NCBI GenBank assembly: GCA_937890825.1
Contig: CALADS010000094.1
Location: forward strand, 34,320 to 98,319
DNA length: 64,000 nt
Source: an uncultured Bacteroides sp.
GTDB lineage: Bacteria; Bacteroidota; Bacteroidia; Bacteroidales; Bacteroidaceae
Direction: 5' to 3'
Positions within the stretch are counted from its first letter, which is position 1; every line of letters begins with the position of its first letter. The notes below the pieces were generated by a model. That model saw only the letters and a list, made by a program, of their open reading frames with translations, ran no database searches and was not told the origin of the DNA. Of this stretch, positions 1 to 7,824 are shown in pieces. Both the position numbers and the translations under genes were made by a program.

Positions 1-2148
1 GCGGATTCCATTATGGAGAAAGTTATTTTTTTTGCTCCTTTTTATGCAAGTATCGTTGATGATTATCGGGCAGAACTCTACATAAAGGGCAGAGTTAATA
101 TCAAGAAGAAGAATCATATCATTCGTTTTTTGCCTACCATGTTTCGCTTGCGTAAAGGGGTTAGGGAATATCTTATAGAGACTTATAGTGATTTGCATTT
201 TACGGCTCCAGATATCTACGACCAAAAGGTAAAGGCCAGTGTAGGTACTGCATCCGAGTTTTGGGAAGCTGATGGGCGTTTGCTGGAATATTTTCATGTA
301 AATATCTATGCTGAAACATTGCTGTATGATAAACTGATTTCCCCTTTGTCGCCGAATGCCCGAAAGTATTATACTTATTATATCGATTCAATCAGTGGAG
401 AGTCTCATAACCGACAGTTTAAAATTCGCTTTTTACCCAAGAGCAAGAGTTTTCAGCTGGTAGGAGGCTATATGGTGGTCAGCGAGCATGTGTGGAGTAT
501 TCGTGAAATTCGCTTTGCCGGTCGCTCCGAGATGTTTCGTTTTGATAATTGCTTGAAAATGGGCGAAGTGGGTAATCCGGATGAGTTTTTGCCTACCCAT
601 TATCGGGTTGGCGGTACCTTCCGTTTTTTAGGAAATATTATAGAAGGCGATTATGTAGCCTCTCTTCACTATAAAGACATCAAGCAGAAAGCACCTCATG
701 TGCAGCCTCGTAAAACGTCTAAATCCAAGTACGATTTAAGCGAGTCGTATACATTGCGCACCGATACCAATGCTTATCAGCGGGATACAGCTTTTTTCAA
801 TGCCTTGCGCCCGCTGCCTCTGACGCATCATGAACAGGCGCTCTATACCGATTATTTCATGCGCAAGGATACGCTGGGAGTGAAGAAACGACCGAACAAG
901 ACTTTGGAGTTTTGGGGAGAAATCGGAGATGCTCTGATCAGCCGTTATACAGTAGATTTAGATAAATTGGGCAGCGTGCGCTGTTCGCCGCTGATTAATC
1001 CTTTCTTGTTGAGTTATAGTGGAACCAACGGTATCTCTTATAGACAGGAGTTTAAGTATAATCGACTCTTCGAGGGTGACCGCCTGCTGCGTATCGTACC
1101 CCGTATAGGTTATAACTTCAAGCAAAAGGAATTTTACTGGAGGGTGCGCAGTGATTTTAACTATTGGCCCGAAAAGCGTAGTGCGCTTCATGTGGAATTT
1201 GGTAACGGTAACCGGATTTATAGCAGTGAAATGCTGGACGACTTGAAAGCGATTCCTGACAGCATCTTTGATTTCGACCAGATACATTTGGATTATTTCA
1301 AGGATTTATATGGTAAGATACGTCATAGTTGGGAGATTGTGAACGGCCTGACACTGGAAGTGGGGCTTTCTATGCATCACCGTACTGAGGCCAAACGTTC
1401 AAAGTTCGTATTGCTGTATCCCGATGCACCTCCTGTAACCCGCGCTTCTACAGACATCCCTACAGACATCCCTTCGCTGTTGCCCGATTTGGATGCCGAT
1501 TTTATGAATCGATTCCGGCATTCCTATAATAGTTTCGCTCCGGGCGTGCGGCTCACTTGGACACCGGGACAATATTATTATATGGATGGTAACCGTAAGA
1601 TAAATCTGCATTCCAAATATCCCACCTTCTCTTTTGATTGGGAACGGGGAATCAAAGGGATATTCCGCAATTCGGGCCGTTACGAACGGTTCGAATTTGA
1701 TGTGCAGTATAATCTGCCCCTGGGATTTATGAATGATTTGTATCTGCGATTCGGGTGGGGGGCATTTACGCAGCAAGACGAGTTGTATTTCGTAGACTTC
1801 TCCAATTTGAGGCGGTCTAATTTGCCGACGGGCTGGAATGACGACATCGGCGGAGTATTTCAGCTACTGGACGGACGCTGGTATAACTCCTCACGAAAAT
1901 ATGTGCGTGGAAATGTAGTGTACGAAGCCCCCTTTCTGCTATTGCCGCATTTAAGGAGGTACACTCAGTATGTAATCAATGAACGCTTGTATCTCAATAC
2001 TTTGTTTGTACCCCATTTGAAGCCTTATATAGAAGTAGGGTATGGCATTGGCACACACGTGTTTGATTTTGGTGTCTTTACCAGTTTTGCCAACTGGAAA
2101 TACCAGGAAGTCGGGGTGAAATTCACTTTTGAATTATTCAATCGATAA
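1..2148 (+). CDS. DUF5686 family outer-membrane protein (3' part, cut by window edge)
   Basis: The reading frame is open right to the first base, so the visible 715 codons are probably the C-terminal part of a protein of roughly 830 residues; the ATG at 13 is likely internal. Family members normally begin with a signal peptide and a carboxypeptidase-regulatory-like domain, both absent here, so they should lie upstream. The visible part is rich in aromatic, alternating beta-type segments and ends in an aromatic-containing strand (FTFELFNR), as expected for an outer-membrane beta barrel. No substrate can be named. An 8-bp stem at 2154-2175 follows the stop. The family call is from overall resemblance. 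Confidence 0.75.
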   Translation, partial: ADSIMEKVIFFAPFYASIVDDYRAELYIKGRVNIKKKNHIIRFLPTMFRLRKGVREYLIETYSDLHFTAPDIYDQKVKASVGTASEFWEADGRLLEYFHVNIYAETLLYDKLISPLSPNARKYYTYYIDSISGESHNRQFKIRFLPKSKSFQLVGGYMVVSEHVWSIREIRFAGRSEMFRFDNCLKMGEVGNPDEFLPTHYRVGGTFRFLGNIIEGDYVASLHYKDIKQKAPHVQPRKTSKSKYDLSESYTLRTDTNAYQRDTAFFNALRPLPLTHHEQALYTDYFMRKDTLGVKKRPNKTLEFWGEIGDALISRYTVDLDKLGSVRCSPLINPFLLSYSGTNGISYRQEFKYNRLFEGDRLLRIVPRIGYNFKQKEFYWRVRSDFNYWPEKRSALHVEFGNGNRIYSSEMLDDLKAIPDSIFDFDQIHLDYFKDLYGKIRHSWEIVNGLTLEVGLSMHHRTEAKRSKFVLLYPDAPPVTRASTDIPTDIPSLLPDLDADFMNRFRHSYNSFAPGVRLTWTPGQYYYMDGNRKINLHSKYPTFSFDWERGIKGIFRNSGRYERFEFDVQYNLPLGFMNDLYLRFGWGAFTQQDELYFVDFSNLRRSNLPTGWNDDIGGVFQLLDGRWYNSSRKYVRGNVVYEAPFLLLPHLRRYTQYVINERLYLNTLFVPHLKPYIEVGYGIGTHVFDFGVFTSFANWKYQEVGVKFTFELFNR

Positions 2149-2153
2149 ACCAC

Positions 2154-2175
2154 GAAAACAGAACGAACTGTTTTC
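2154..2175 (+). terminator. Weak hairpin after the DUF5686 gene
   Basis: GAAAACAG and CTGTTTTC form a perfect 8-bp stem with a 6-base loop, six bases after the stop codon. There is no clear T-run after it, so termination is a weak inference. Confidence 0.35.
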
Positions 2176-2224
2176 TGAATAAGAATCTAGCAGCTTCTTG
2201 TCTTATGCTAACAGCCGATTTAAA

Positions 2225-2260
2225 TGCAGATAGCTGCATGGACGTTTGCAGCTATCTGCA
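2225..2260. repeat. Perfect intergenic inverted repeat (14-bp arms)
   Basis: TGCAGATAGCTGCA at 2225-2238 is the exact reverse complement of TGCAGCTATCTGCA at 2247-2260, leaving an 8-base loop. TGCATGG and TTGCAG words continue to about 2275. It lies between the DUF5686 gene and the rpsA promoter, with no T-run. The GCTGCATG word recurs in the larger hairpin at 48013-48068, so it could be a REP-like intergenic element rather than a terminator. Confidence 0.6.
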
Positions 2261-2320
2261 TGGCAACTTGCAGACAGGTACATTTAATTCATTGAATAAG
2301 TAGGGATTTTGCAAAGGTTT

Positions 2321-2352
2321 TTTGGCAGTTCGGAAAAAACATTCTATCTTTG
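2321..2352 (+). promoter_or_regulatory. rpsA promoter (-33 TTTG, -7 TATCTTTG)
   Basis: TTTG at 2321-2324 and TATCTTTG at 2345-2352 are separated by 20 bases, matching the Bacteroidetes housekeeping promoter. Transcription would start near 2359, leaving a leader of about 57 AT-rich bases before the rpsA ATG. Such a leader could host S1 autoregulation, but no specific structure was identified. Confidence 0.8.
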
Positions 2353-2415
2353 CGCCCGATTATAGAGTCCATATAAAGTCTCACTTAATTAAAGAGTTAA
2401 ACAAATTATTTATTA

Positions 2416-4212
2416 ATGGAAAATTTAAAGAATGTTGCTCCCCTGGAAGACTTCAACTGGGAAGCTTATGAAAACGGTGAAACCGTATCAAATGTAAGTC
2501 ATGAAGACTTGGAAAAGGCGTATGACAATACGCTGAACAAGGTTAACGACCGTGAGGTAGTTGACGGTACCGTAATCGCAATGAACAAGCGTGAAGTAGT
2601 TGTGAACATCGGTTACAAATCAGACGGTATCATTCCGATGAATGAATTCCGTTACAATCCTGACTTGAAGGTAGGTGATACTGTAGAAGTATACATCGAA
2701 AATCAGGAAGACAAGAAGGGACAACTCGTTCTTTCTCACCGCAAAGCTCGCGCTACTCGTTCTTGGGATCGCGTAAATGCAGCTTTGGAAAATGAAGAAA
2801 TCATCAAGGGTTACATCAAGTGCCGCACGAAGGGTGGTATGATTGTTGACGTATTCGGTATCGAAGCATTCTTGCCGGGTTCTCAAATCGACGTTAAGCC
2901 TATCCGTGACTACGATGTATTCGTTGGTAAGACAATGGAATTCAAAGTGGTTAAGATTAACCAGGAATTCAAGAACGTTGTGGTATCTCACAAGGCTCTT
3001 ATTGAGGCTGAATTGGAACAACAGAAGAAGGAAATCATCGGTAAACTCGAAAAAGGTCAAGTACTTGAGGGTACCGTTAAGAATATCACTTCCTATGGTG
3101 TATTTATCGACTTGGGTGGCGTAGACGGTTTGATTCACATCACAGACCTGTCTTGGGGCCGCGTAAGCGATCCGAAGGAAGTTGTAGAATTGGATCAGAA
3201 GCTGAACGTGGTTATTCTCGACTTCGACGACGAGAAGAAGCGTATCGCTTTGGGTCTGAAGCAACTCACTCCGCATCCTTGGGATGCACTGGATCCTAAC
3301 TTGAAGGTTGGTGACCACGTGAAGGGTAAAGTAGTCGTTATGGCTGACTACGGTGCATTCATCGAAATTGCTCCGGGTGTAGAAGGCTTGATTCACGTAT
3401 CAGAAATGTCTTGGAGCCAGCACCTGCGCTCAGCTCAGGACTTCATGAAGGTAGGTGATGAAGTAGAAGCTGTAGTATTGACACTGGATCGTGAAGAACG
3501 CAAGATGTCTTTGGGTATCAAGCAGCTGAAGGAAGATCCGTGGGAAACTATCGAACAGAAGTATCCTGTAGGCAGCAAGCACACTGCTAAGGTTCGTAAC
3601 TTCACTAACTTCGGTGTATTCGTAGAAATCGAAGAAGGTGTAGACGGTCTGATCCACATCTCTGACCTGTCTTGGACTAAGAAAGTGAAACATCCTTCTG
3701 AATTCACTCAGATTGGTGCAGACATCGACGTTCAGGTATTGGAAATCGACAAGGAAAACCGTCGCTTGAGCCTGGGTCACAAGCAGCTCGAAGAAAATCC
3801 TTGGGATGTATTCGAAACTGTATTCACTGTAGGTTCAGTACACGAAGGTACTATCATCGAAATGCTGGATAAGGGTGCTGTTGTAGCTCTTCCTTATGGC
3901 GTAGAAGGTTTCGCTACTCCGAAACACCTCGTTAAGGAAGATGGTTCACAAGCTCAGCCGGACGAAAAACTGGAATTCAAGGTAATCGAATTCAATAAGG
4001 ATGCTAAGCGTATCATCTTGTCTCACAGCCGTATTTTCGAAGATGCTGCTAAAGCAGAAGAAAGAGCAGAAAAGAAGGCTGCCAAGAAGAACAACAGCAA
4101 GCGTGAAGAAGCTGCTCCGATGATTCAGAATCAGGCTGCTTCTACTACACTGGGTGATATCGATGCATTGGCTGCTTTGAAAGAACAGCTGGAAGCTGGT
4201 AACAATAAGTAA
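2416..4212 (+). CDS. rpsA: 30S ribosomal protein S1
   Basis: This 598-residue protein carries six successive S1 RNA-binding repeats, roughly at residues 45-110, 130-195, 215-283, 300-370, 387-455 and 472-540. The middle repeats show the typical GxVxxITxxGxFIDLGGVDGLIHxxDLSW pattern. It binds mRNA on the small ribosomal subunit and assists initiation. The C-terminal tail (about residues 545-598) is lysine- and alanine-rich, then ends in a short acidic and hydrophobic segment, as in Bacteroidetes S1. Codon use is strongly biased, consistent with high expression. A strong promoter precedes it and a good intrinsic terminator follows, so it appears monocistronic. Confidence 0.97.
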   Translation: MENLKNVAPLEDFNWEAYENGETVSNVSHEDLEKAYDNTLNKVNDREVVDGTVIAMNKREVVVNIGYKSDGIIPMNEFRYNPDLKVGDTVEVYIENQEDKKGQLVLSHRKARATRSWDRVNAALENEEIIKGYIKCRTKGGMIVDVFGIEAFLPGSQIDVKPIRDYDVFVGKTMEFKVVKINQEFKNVVVSHKALIEAELEQQKKEIIGKLEKGQVLEGTVKNITSYGVFIDLGGVDGLIHITDLSWGRVSDPKEVVELDQKLNVVILDFDDEKKRIALGLKQLTPHPWDALDPNLKVGDHVKGKVVVMADYGAFIEIAPGVEGLIHVSEMSWSQHLRSAQDFMKVGDEVEAVVLTLDREERKMSLGIKQLKEDPWETIEQKYPVGSKHTAKVRNFTNFGVFVEIEEGVDGLIHISDLSWTKKVKHPSEFTQIGADIDVQVLEIDKENRRLSLGHKQLEENPWDVFETVFTVGSVHEGTIIEMLDKGAVVALPYGVEGFATPKHLVKEDGSQAQPDEKLEFKVIEFNKDAKRIILSHSRIFEDAAKAEERAEKKAAKKNNSKREEAAPMIQNQAASTTLGDIDALAALKEQLEAGNNK

Positions 4213-4242
4213 TTTTACTTAGCTGTATATCTATAAATGAAA

Positions 4243-4272
4243 GGGCATCTGCAAGGGCAGGTGCCCTTTTTG
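4243..4272 (+). terminator. rpsA intrinsic terminator
   Basis: GGGCATCTGC at 4243-4252 pairs with GCAGGTGCCC at 4257-4266 (10-bp stem with one G-T pair, 4-base loop), followed by TTTTTG. It lies 30 bases after the rpsA stop. Confidence 0.85.
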
Positions 4273-4333
4273 TCTGTAAAAAAACTGTAATCACTTCTTT
4301 TAACTCGACTTTTTTTTGTTTCTTTGTACGGTA

Positions 4334-5269
4334 ATGGAGAAATTTGAGTTACATATTTTAGGATGTGGGTCAGCTTTGCCTACGACTCGCCATTTCCCTA
4401 CGTCGCAGGTGCTGAACGTGCGCGACAAACTCTTTATGATAGATTGTGGCGAAGGGGCACAATTGCAGTTCCGGAAATCTCGTCTCAGGTTTTCCCGCTT
4501 AAACCACATTTTCATTTCCCATTTGCACGGAGACCATTGTTTTGGCTTGTTTGGCTTGATTTCTACGCTTAATCTCTTGGGTAGAACTGCTGCACTTCAT
4601 ATCTATTCTCCGGTAGGATTGGAGGAATTGCTGAATCCTATGTTGTCGTTTTTTAATCGGGAGATGACCTACAAGCTATGCTTTCATGAATTCGATACGA
4701 AGCAGTCTGCCGTAATTTATGAAGACCGTTCACTGACGGTTACTACGCTGCCTTTGCAGCACCGGTTGCCCTGTTGCGGATTCTTGTTTGCAGAGAAGCC
4801 TACCCCTAATCATATCATCCGTGAAATGATCGATTTTTATCAAGTACCGTTGTATGAATTGAACCGTATCAAGAATGGTGCTGATTATGTAACTCCCGAC
4901 GGCCGGCAGATTCCGAATGCAGTGCTTACACGCCCGTCGCTTCCTCCTCGTAGGTATGCTTACTGCTCCGATACCATCTATCAGCCTTCTTTGGCCGCGA
5001 CACTTGCTGGTGTAGATCTTCTCTTTCATGAGGCAACCTTTGCTTCATCAGAGGAAGTGCGTGCCCGTGAAACATTTCATACCACCGCGGCTCAGGCAGC
5101 CCAATTGGCCAAAACTGCGGCAGTCAAGCGTTTGCTTATAGGGCATTATTCAGCCCGGTATGAAGATGAAACCGTTCTTCTGCAGGAAGCATCCGCCATT
5201 TTTCCGAACACTATCTTGTGCAGCGAAAATTTGTGCGTTCCCATCGAATATGAATCATCTAAAGAGTAG
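4334..5269 (+). CDS. rnz: Ribonuclease Z (tRNA 3' endonuclease)
   Basis: This metallo-beta-lactamase-fold enzyme trims 3' trailers from tRNA precursors in the cytoplasm. The zinc-binding signature HLHGDH is at residues 63-68, an ELAC-type glycine-rich N-terminus (GCGSALPT) is at 10-17, and HEATF and GHYSARY motifs near residues 235 and 276 supply further metal ligands. At 311 residues it is normal length. A TTG at 4316 would extend the frame by six codons but overlaps a TTTCTTTG promoter-like word, so the ATG at 4334 is preferred; the mRNA leader may be only a few bases. The stop abuts the ECF sigma gene, suggesting co-transcription. Confidence 0.93.
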   Translation: MEKFELHILGCGSALPTTRHFPTSQVLNVRDKLFMIDCGEGAQLQFRKSRLRFSRLNHIFISHLHGDHCFGLFGLISTLNLLGRTAALHIYSPVGLEELLNPMLSFFNREMTYKLCFHEFDTKQSAVIYEDRSLTVTTLPLQHRLPCCGFLFAEKPTPNHIIREMIDFYQVPLYELNRIKNGADYVTPDGRQIPNAVLTRPSLPPRRYAYCSDTIYQPSLAATLAGVDLLFHEATFASSEEVRARETFHTTAAQAAQLAKTAAVKRLLIGHYSARYEDETVLLQEASAIFPNTILCSENLCVPIEYESSKE

Positions 5270-5286
5270 TGAAGCAAGTAGAAAGC

Positions 5287-5844
5287 ATGATGAATATTTC
5301 TTATAATGAACGTGAGGTGTTGGCTCTTTTGCAGGATGAGAGAACGCAAAAACGAGGTTTTGAACTGATTGTATCACAATATAGTGAACAGCTTTATTGG
5401 CAAATACGTAGAATGGTGTTTTGTCATGAAGATGCCAATGATTTACTGCAGAACACCTTTATCAAGGCATGGACAAATATTGATTATTTCAGGGCAGAAG
5501 CCAAACTGTCTACCTGGCTCTATCGTATAGCCTTGAATGAATGCCTCACTTTTCTTCAGAAACAGCGTGCTGCCACCCTGATTTCTATTGACGATACAGA
5601 TGCCGCCATGCTGGATAAGCTGGAAAGCGATCCTTATTTTGCGGGAGATAAAATTCAGATGCTTTTGCAGAAGGCTTTGCTTACTTTACCTGAAAAACAG
5701 CGCATGGTGTTTAACTTGAAATACTATCAAGAAATGAAGTATGAAGAGATGTCAGAAATATTTGGTACGTCTGTAGGGGCTTTGAAAGCTTCCTATCATC
5801 ATGCAGTGAAGAAAATCCAGCATTTTTTGGAAGAGGCTGATTAA
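5287..5844 (+). CDS. RNA polymerase ECF-type sigma factor
   Basis: This 185-residue sigma-70 factor has region 2 at about residues 20-90 (ANDLLQNTFIKAW, then STWLYRIALNECL) and region 4 at about 125-182 (LTLPEKQRMVFNLKYYQEMKYEEMSE, then an ALKASYHHAVKKI recognition helix). The frame is open from a GTG at 5269 that overlaps the rnz stop, but tandem ATGs at 5287 and 5290 are better starts. Two small genes follow closely: a single-span membrane protein that could be its anti-sigma factor, and an exported protein. Target genes are unknown; the layout fits an envelope-stress or housekeeping ECF system rather than a SusC/D-linked one. Confidence 0.9.
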   Translation: MMNISYNEREVLALLQDERTQKRGFELIVSQYSEQLYWQIRRMVFCHEDANDLLQNTFIKAWTNIDYFRAEAKLSTWLYRIALNECLTFLQKQRAATLISIDDTDAAMLDKLESDPYFAGDKIQMLLQKALLTLPEKQRMVFNLKYYQEMKYEEMSEIFGTSVGALKASYHHAVKKIQHFLEEAD

Positions 5845-5892
5845 ACCATATCAAATGATTCGTGTCTAATGAATACAGAAAGGAGAATGCTT

Positions 5893-6252
5893 ATGAAAGA
5901 AGAAGATGCTATTTTAAGAAAAGTGGGAGTGGAGAACCCGTTTCAGGTTCCTGAAGGCTATTTCGACCGGCTTACTTCAGAAGTGATGAGTAATCTTCCG
6001 GAAAAGGAAACCTCTGTTTTTGTATCTAAAGAGCCTACGTTATGGGAAAAGGTAAAGCCCTGGACGTATATGGCTGCTATGTTTGCGGGGGCAGCTTTGA
6101 TTATTCGTATAGCTTCCTCTAACCCCGCTTCCGATAGCGGCGATATAGCTTCTGATGAAATGGAAATAGAATATATTAGTGCCGTCGTAGATAATTCTAT
6201 GCTGGATGATTATGCGCTTTATGTCTATTTGTCGGATGTAGATGTAGAGTGA
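5893..6252 (+). CDS. Small single-span membrane protein, putative anti-sigma factor
   Basis: The 119-residue product starts with a cytoplasmic segment containing the NPFQVPEGYFD motif (about residues 14-24), which is common in Bacteroidetes proteins encoded next to ECF sigma factors. One hydrophobic helix follows at about residues 61-76, then an acidic C-terminal tail. AGGAG at 5881-5885 is well placed for the ATG at 5893; upstream in-frame ATGs at 5869 and 5887 are alternatives. The position, 48 bases after the sigma gene and followed almost directly by an exported protein, supports an anti-sigma role. That role is inferred from context, as no canonical zinc anti-sigma motif is visible. Confidence 0.7.
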   Translation: MKEEDAILRKVGVENPFQVPEGYFDRLTSEVMSNLPEKETSVFVSKEPTLWEKVKPWTYMAAMFAGAALIIRIASSNPASDSGDIASDEMEIEYISAVVDNSMLDDYALYVYLSDVDVE

Positions 6253-6283
6253 AATGAATAGTTATAAAAAAAAACTGGAAAGA

Positions 6284-6730
6284 ATGAAGAAACTGATTTT
6301 ATTGGTTCTGTTGTCTGTATTGCTCCCTACAGTTTGGGCGGCAGACGGATGTAATCAGCACCGTTTAACTAGAGAAGAATTTCAAGCGAAGCAAAAAGCT
6401 TATATCATAGAAAAGGCTGGGTTGACGTCTGATGAAGCAGCCCGATTTTTTCCAGTCTACTTTGAGTTGCAAGACCGTAAAAAGATATTGCAAGATGAAG
6501 CTTGGCATCTGATGCGCGAAGGTAATGAAAAGGGAGTGACCGAGGCTAAGTACGAGGAAATATTGGAAGCGGTTTTTGACGCTCGTTTATCGATCGACGG
6601 ATTGGACAAAACCTATTTTGATAAATTCAAGAAGATTCTTTCCTGTCGGAAAATTTTTTTAGTGCAGAAGGCTGAAATGAGATTTCATCGCGAATTATTG
6701 CGTGAAATGCGTGGGAAAGGCAAAAAATAA
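6284..6730 (+). CDS. Small exported helical protein, Spy/CpxP-like in character
   Basis: A signal peptide (MKKLILLVLLSVLLPTVWA) precedes about 128 charged, mostly helical residues. The mature part begins with LTREEFQAKQKAYI and GLTSDEAARFFPVYFELQ, a layout seen in Bacteroidetes proteins whose genes follow an ECF sigma and membrane anti-sigma pair. It probably acts in the periplasm as a sensor or chaperone feeding the sigma system, but this is inference. The frame is open from an ATG at 6254, two bases after the previous stop; the ATG at 6284 gives the cleaner signal peptide. A strong terminator follows. Confidence 0.7.
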   Translation: MKKLILLVLLSVLLPTVWAADGCNQHRLTREEFQAKQKAYIIEKAGLTSDEAARFFPVYFELQDRKKILQDEAWHLMREGNEKGVTEAKYEEILEAVFDARLSIDGLDKTYFDKFKKILSCRKIFLVQKAEMRFHRELLREMRGKGKK

Positions 6731-6753
6731 AATTTTATTCTGTGATTTCTATG

Positions 6754-6782
6754 GGCTGGACGTATTGTCCAGCCTTTTGTTT
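6754..6782 (+). terminator. Terminator of the ECF sigma operon
   Basis: GGCTGGAC at 6754-6761 and GTCCAGCC at 6767-6774 form a perfect 8-bp GC-rich stem with a 5-base loop, followed by TTTTGTTTT. Confidence 0.88.
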
Positions 6783-7647
6783 TACTAGCATGGGATGAAA
6801 AAAATAACTCCATGGATTGTTGAACGTGATTCCATGGATTCAGAATCTGCAGGTTTACAGTATTTTAGCTGCAGGTTAATTGTTTTGGGGCTGTAGGTTA
6901 ATTATCCTTCAGCTGTAGCTTTGTCTTTTTCCTCTTTTTTTCTTTTACCAGGATAAATGCGGATCAACTGCATGGTAGGGGAGAATTTAGTGGGTATGTC
7001 TTGCCGGGGGGGATAAACCAAGAGACTTCCTTTCGTTTTTGAAAACGAGCAGGAAGTCTCTTATCTAACCAATTAATTGCTTTTTAGAATGTCGTTGCTT
7101 GCCAAAGAAGTGCAAGCTGATTTTATTTGATAAAGTGTGAATGAGTTGCCGGTTTATTTATAGAAGCAGAAATGGGTAGTTTCTCTTTTTTGATAGAGAA
7201 TCTTTTCTTTGAATTGTATATATGATACGGTTGCTTTAAGTATAATATGGTAAGGCCAGGGTGCCATTCTGCATAGCACACGATAGGATACCAACTGAAT
7301 TTTCTGTCAGCTGTATCAGAAATAATAGTTGGAGCAAGTGTTTCCTTTGGAAACAGAAAACTAGTACGCGCCATAGAATAATTACTTAAGAGTCACCTTA
7401 AAAATAAAGCAACAGGTTTGCTAATCATTCCTGCAAGACGGGACGCAGTACTAAAAATAAATAAGTTAAGAGAAAAGAGCCGTCCCACTACTTTCAGTCA
7501 TACCCTCGAAAAAAGAGAACTGCCGAATTGCCTAGGTAGTGTAATTTCTCTGCAGCGTGTTGCTGCTTTGCGTTACAAAGATAAGATTTATTTATTGCAA
7601 TATTTTTTTTAAGTTATTAAAAAAAGTAAAGAGACTGGTTTCATTTT
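6783..7647. other. Gene-poor region with motif debris
   Basis: No convincing gene was found in this stretch of about 865 bases. From 6810 to 6905 it contains two CCATGG palindromes 22 bases apart and repeated GCTG(T/C)AGGTTAAT words (6868-6880, 6890-6903); related words occur upstream of the VapE gene at 42.8-42.95 kb. A leftward frame at 7123-7374 (83 codons, starting MARTSFLFPK) has no recognisable domain; a leftward TATCTTTG box at 7576-7583 could drive it, but 200 bases of leader make this doubtful. The region may be the scar of a lost accessory module. Confidence 0.5.
7020..7062. terminator. Strong symmetrical hairpin
   Basis: AAGAGACTTCCT at 7020-7031 is the exact reverse complement of AGGAAGTCTCTT at 7051-7062, and the loop contains further complementary TCGTTTT and AAAACGA arms. 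It is not followed by a T-run on either strand, so it may be a bidirectional terminator or simply a structured repeat. Confidence 0.5.
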
Positions 7648-7740
7648 CTGCGTGCCGGGCTGGCCTTTGGCTCGTTTCTGGCCATGGAGTCATGTCTGGC
7701 CTTTAAGATGGCACAGGCACCCTTCTATGCGGAATGCTAG
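7648..7740 (+). pseudogene. Remnant of an MFS transporter gene (85-bp copy)
   Basis: Bases 7648-7732 match 24169-24253, inside the intact MFS transporter gene of this window, with five mismatches by eye. In the parental frame it reads LRAGLAFGSFLAM, then SCLAFKM and AQAPFYA, and stops at 7738-7740. Two substitutions change residues (Trp to Glu, Gly to Ala). There is no start codon or flanking homology, so it is a dead fragment of this gene or a close paralogue. At 7733 the match ends exactly where a leftward YjbR-like reading frame begins. Confidence 0.85.
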
Positions 7741-7824
7741 TGTAGATTCATCCAAGGGAACGTCCTCAGTGGCCTGTTGCAATGATAGACAATAGTCTCT
7801 GACAGTTTCAATGTTCATGTTCAT
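7690..7824 (-). pseudogene. Truncated YjbR/MmcQ-like gene fused to antisense MFS debris
   Basis: Read leftward, 44 codons begin MNMNIETVRDYCLSLQQATE and continue through a TLAF segment, closely resembling the N-terminus of the YjbR/MmcQ DNA-binding-like family, usually about 120 residues. After about 31 codons the frame enters the antisense of the MFS fragment and soon stops at 7690-7692. Its ATG (7824-7822) overlaps the stop of the hybrid sensor gene as ATGA, so it was once probably translated by coupling to that gene. It must be non-functional as it lacks most of the fold. The family call rests on a short stretch. Confidence 0.65.

Noticed and set aside
7123..7374. Leftward 83-codon frame starting MARTSFLFPK
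   Set aside because: No domain, atypical composition and a very long distance from the only promoter-like box; kept only as a note in the gene-poor region.
7418..7612. Rightward 64-codon frame ending LQRVAALRYKDKIYLLQYFF
   Set aside because: It overlaps promoter-like AT-rich DNA, has no ribosome-binding context and looks like translation of non-coding sequence.
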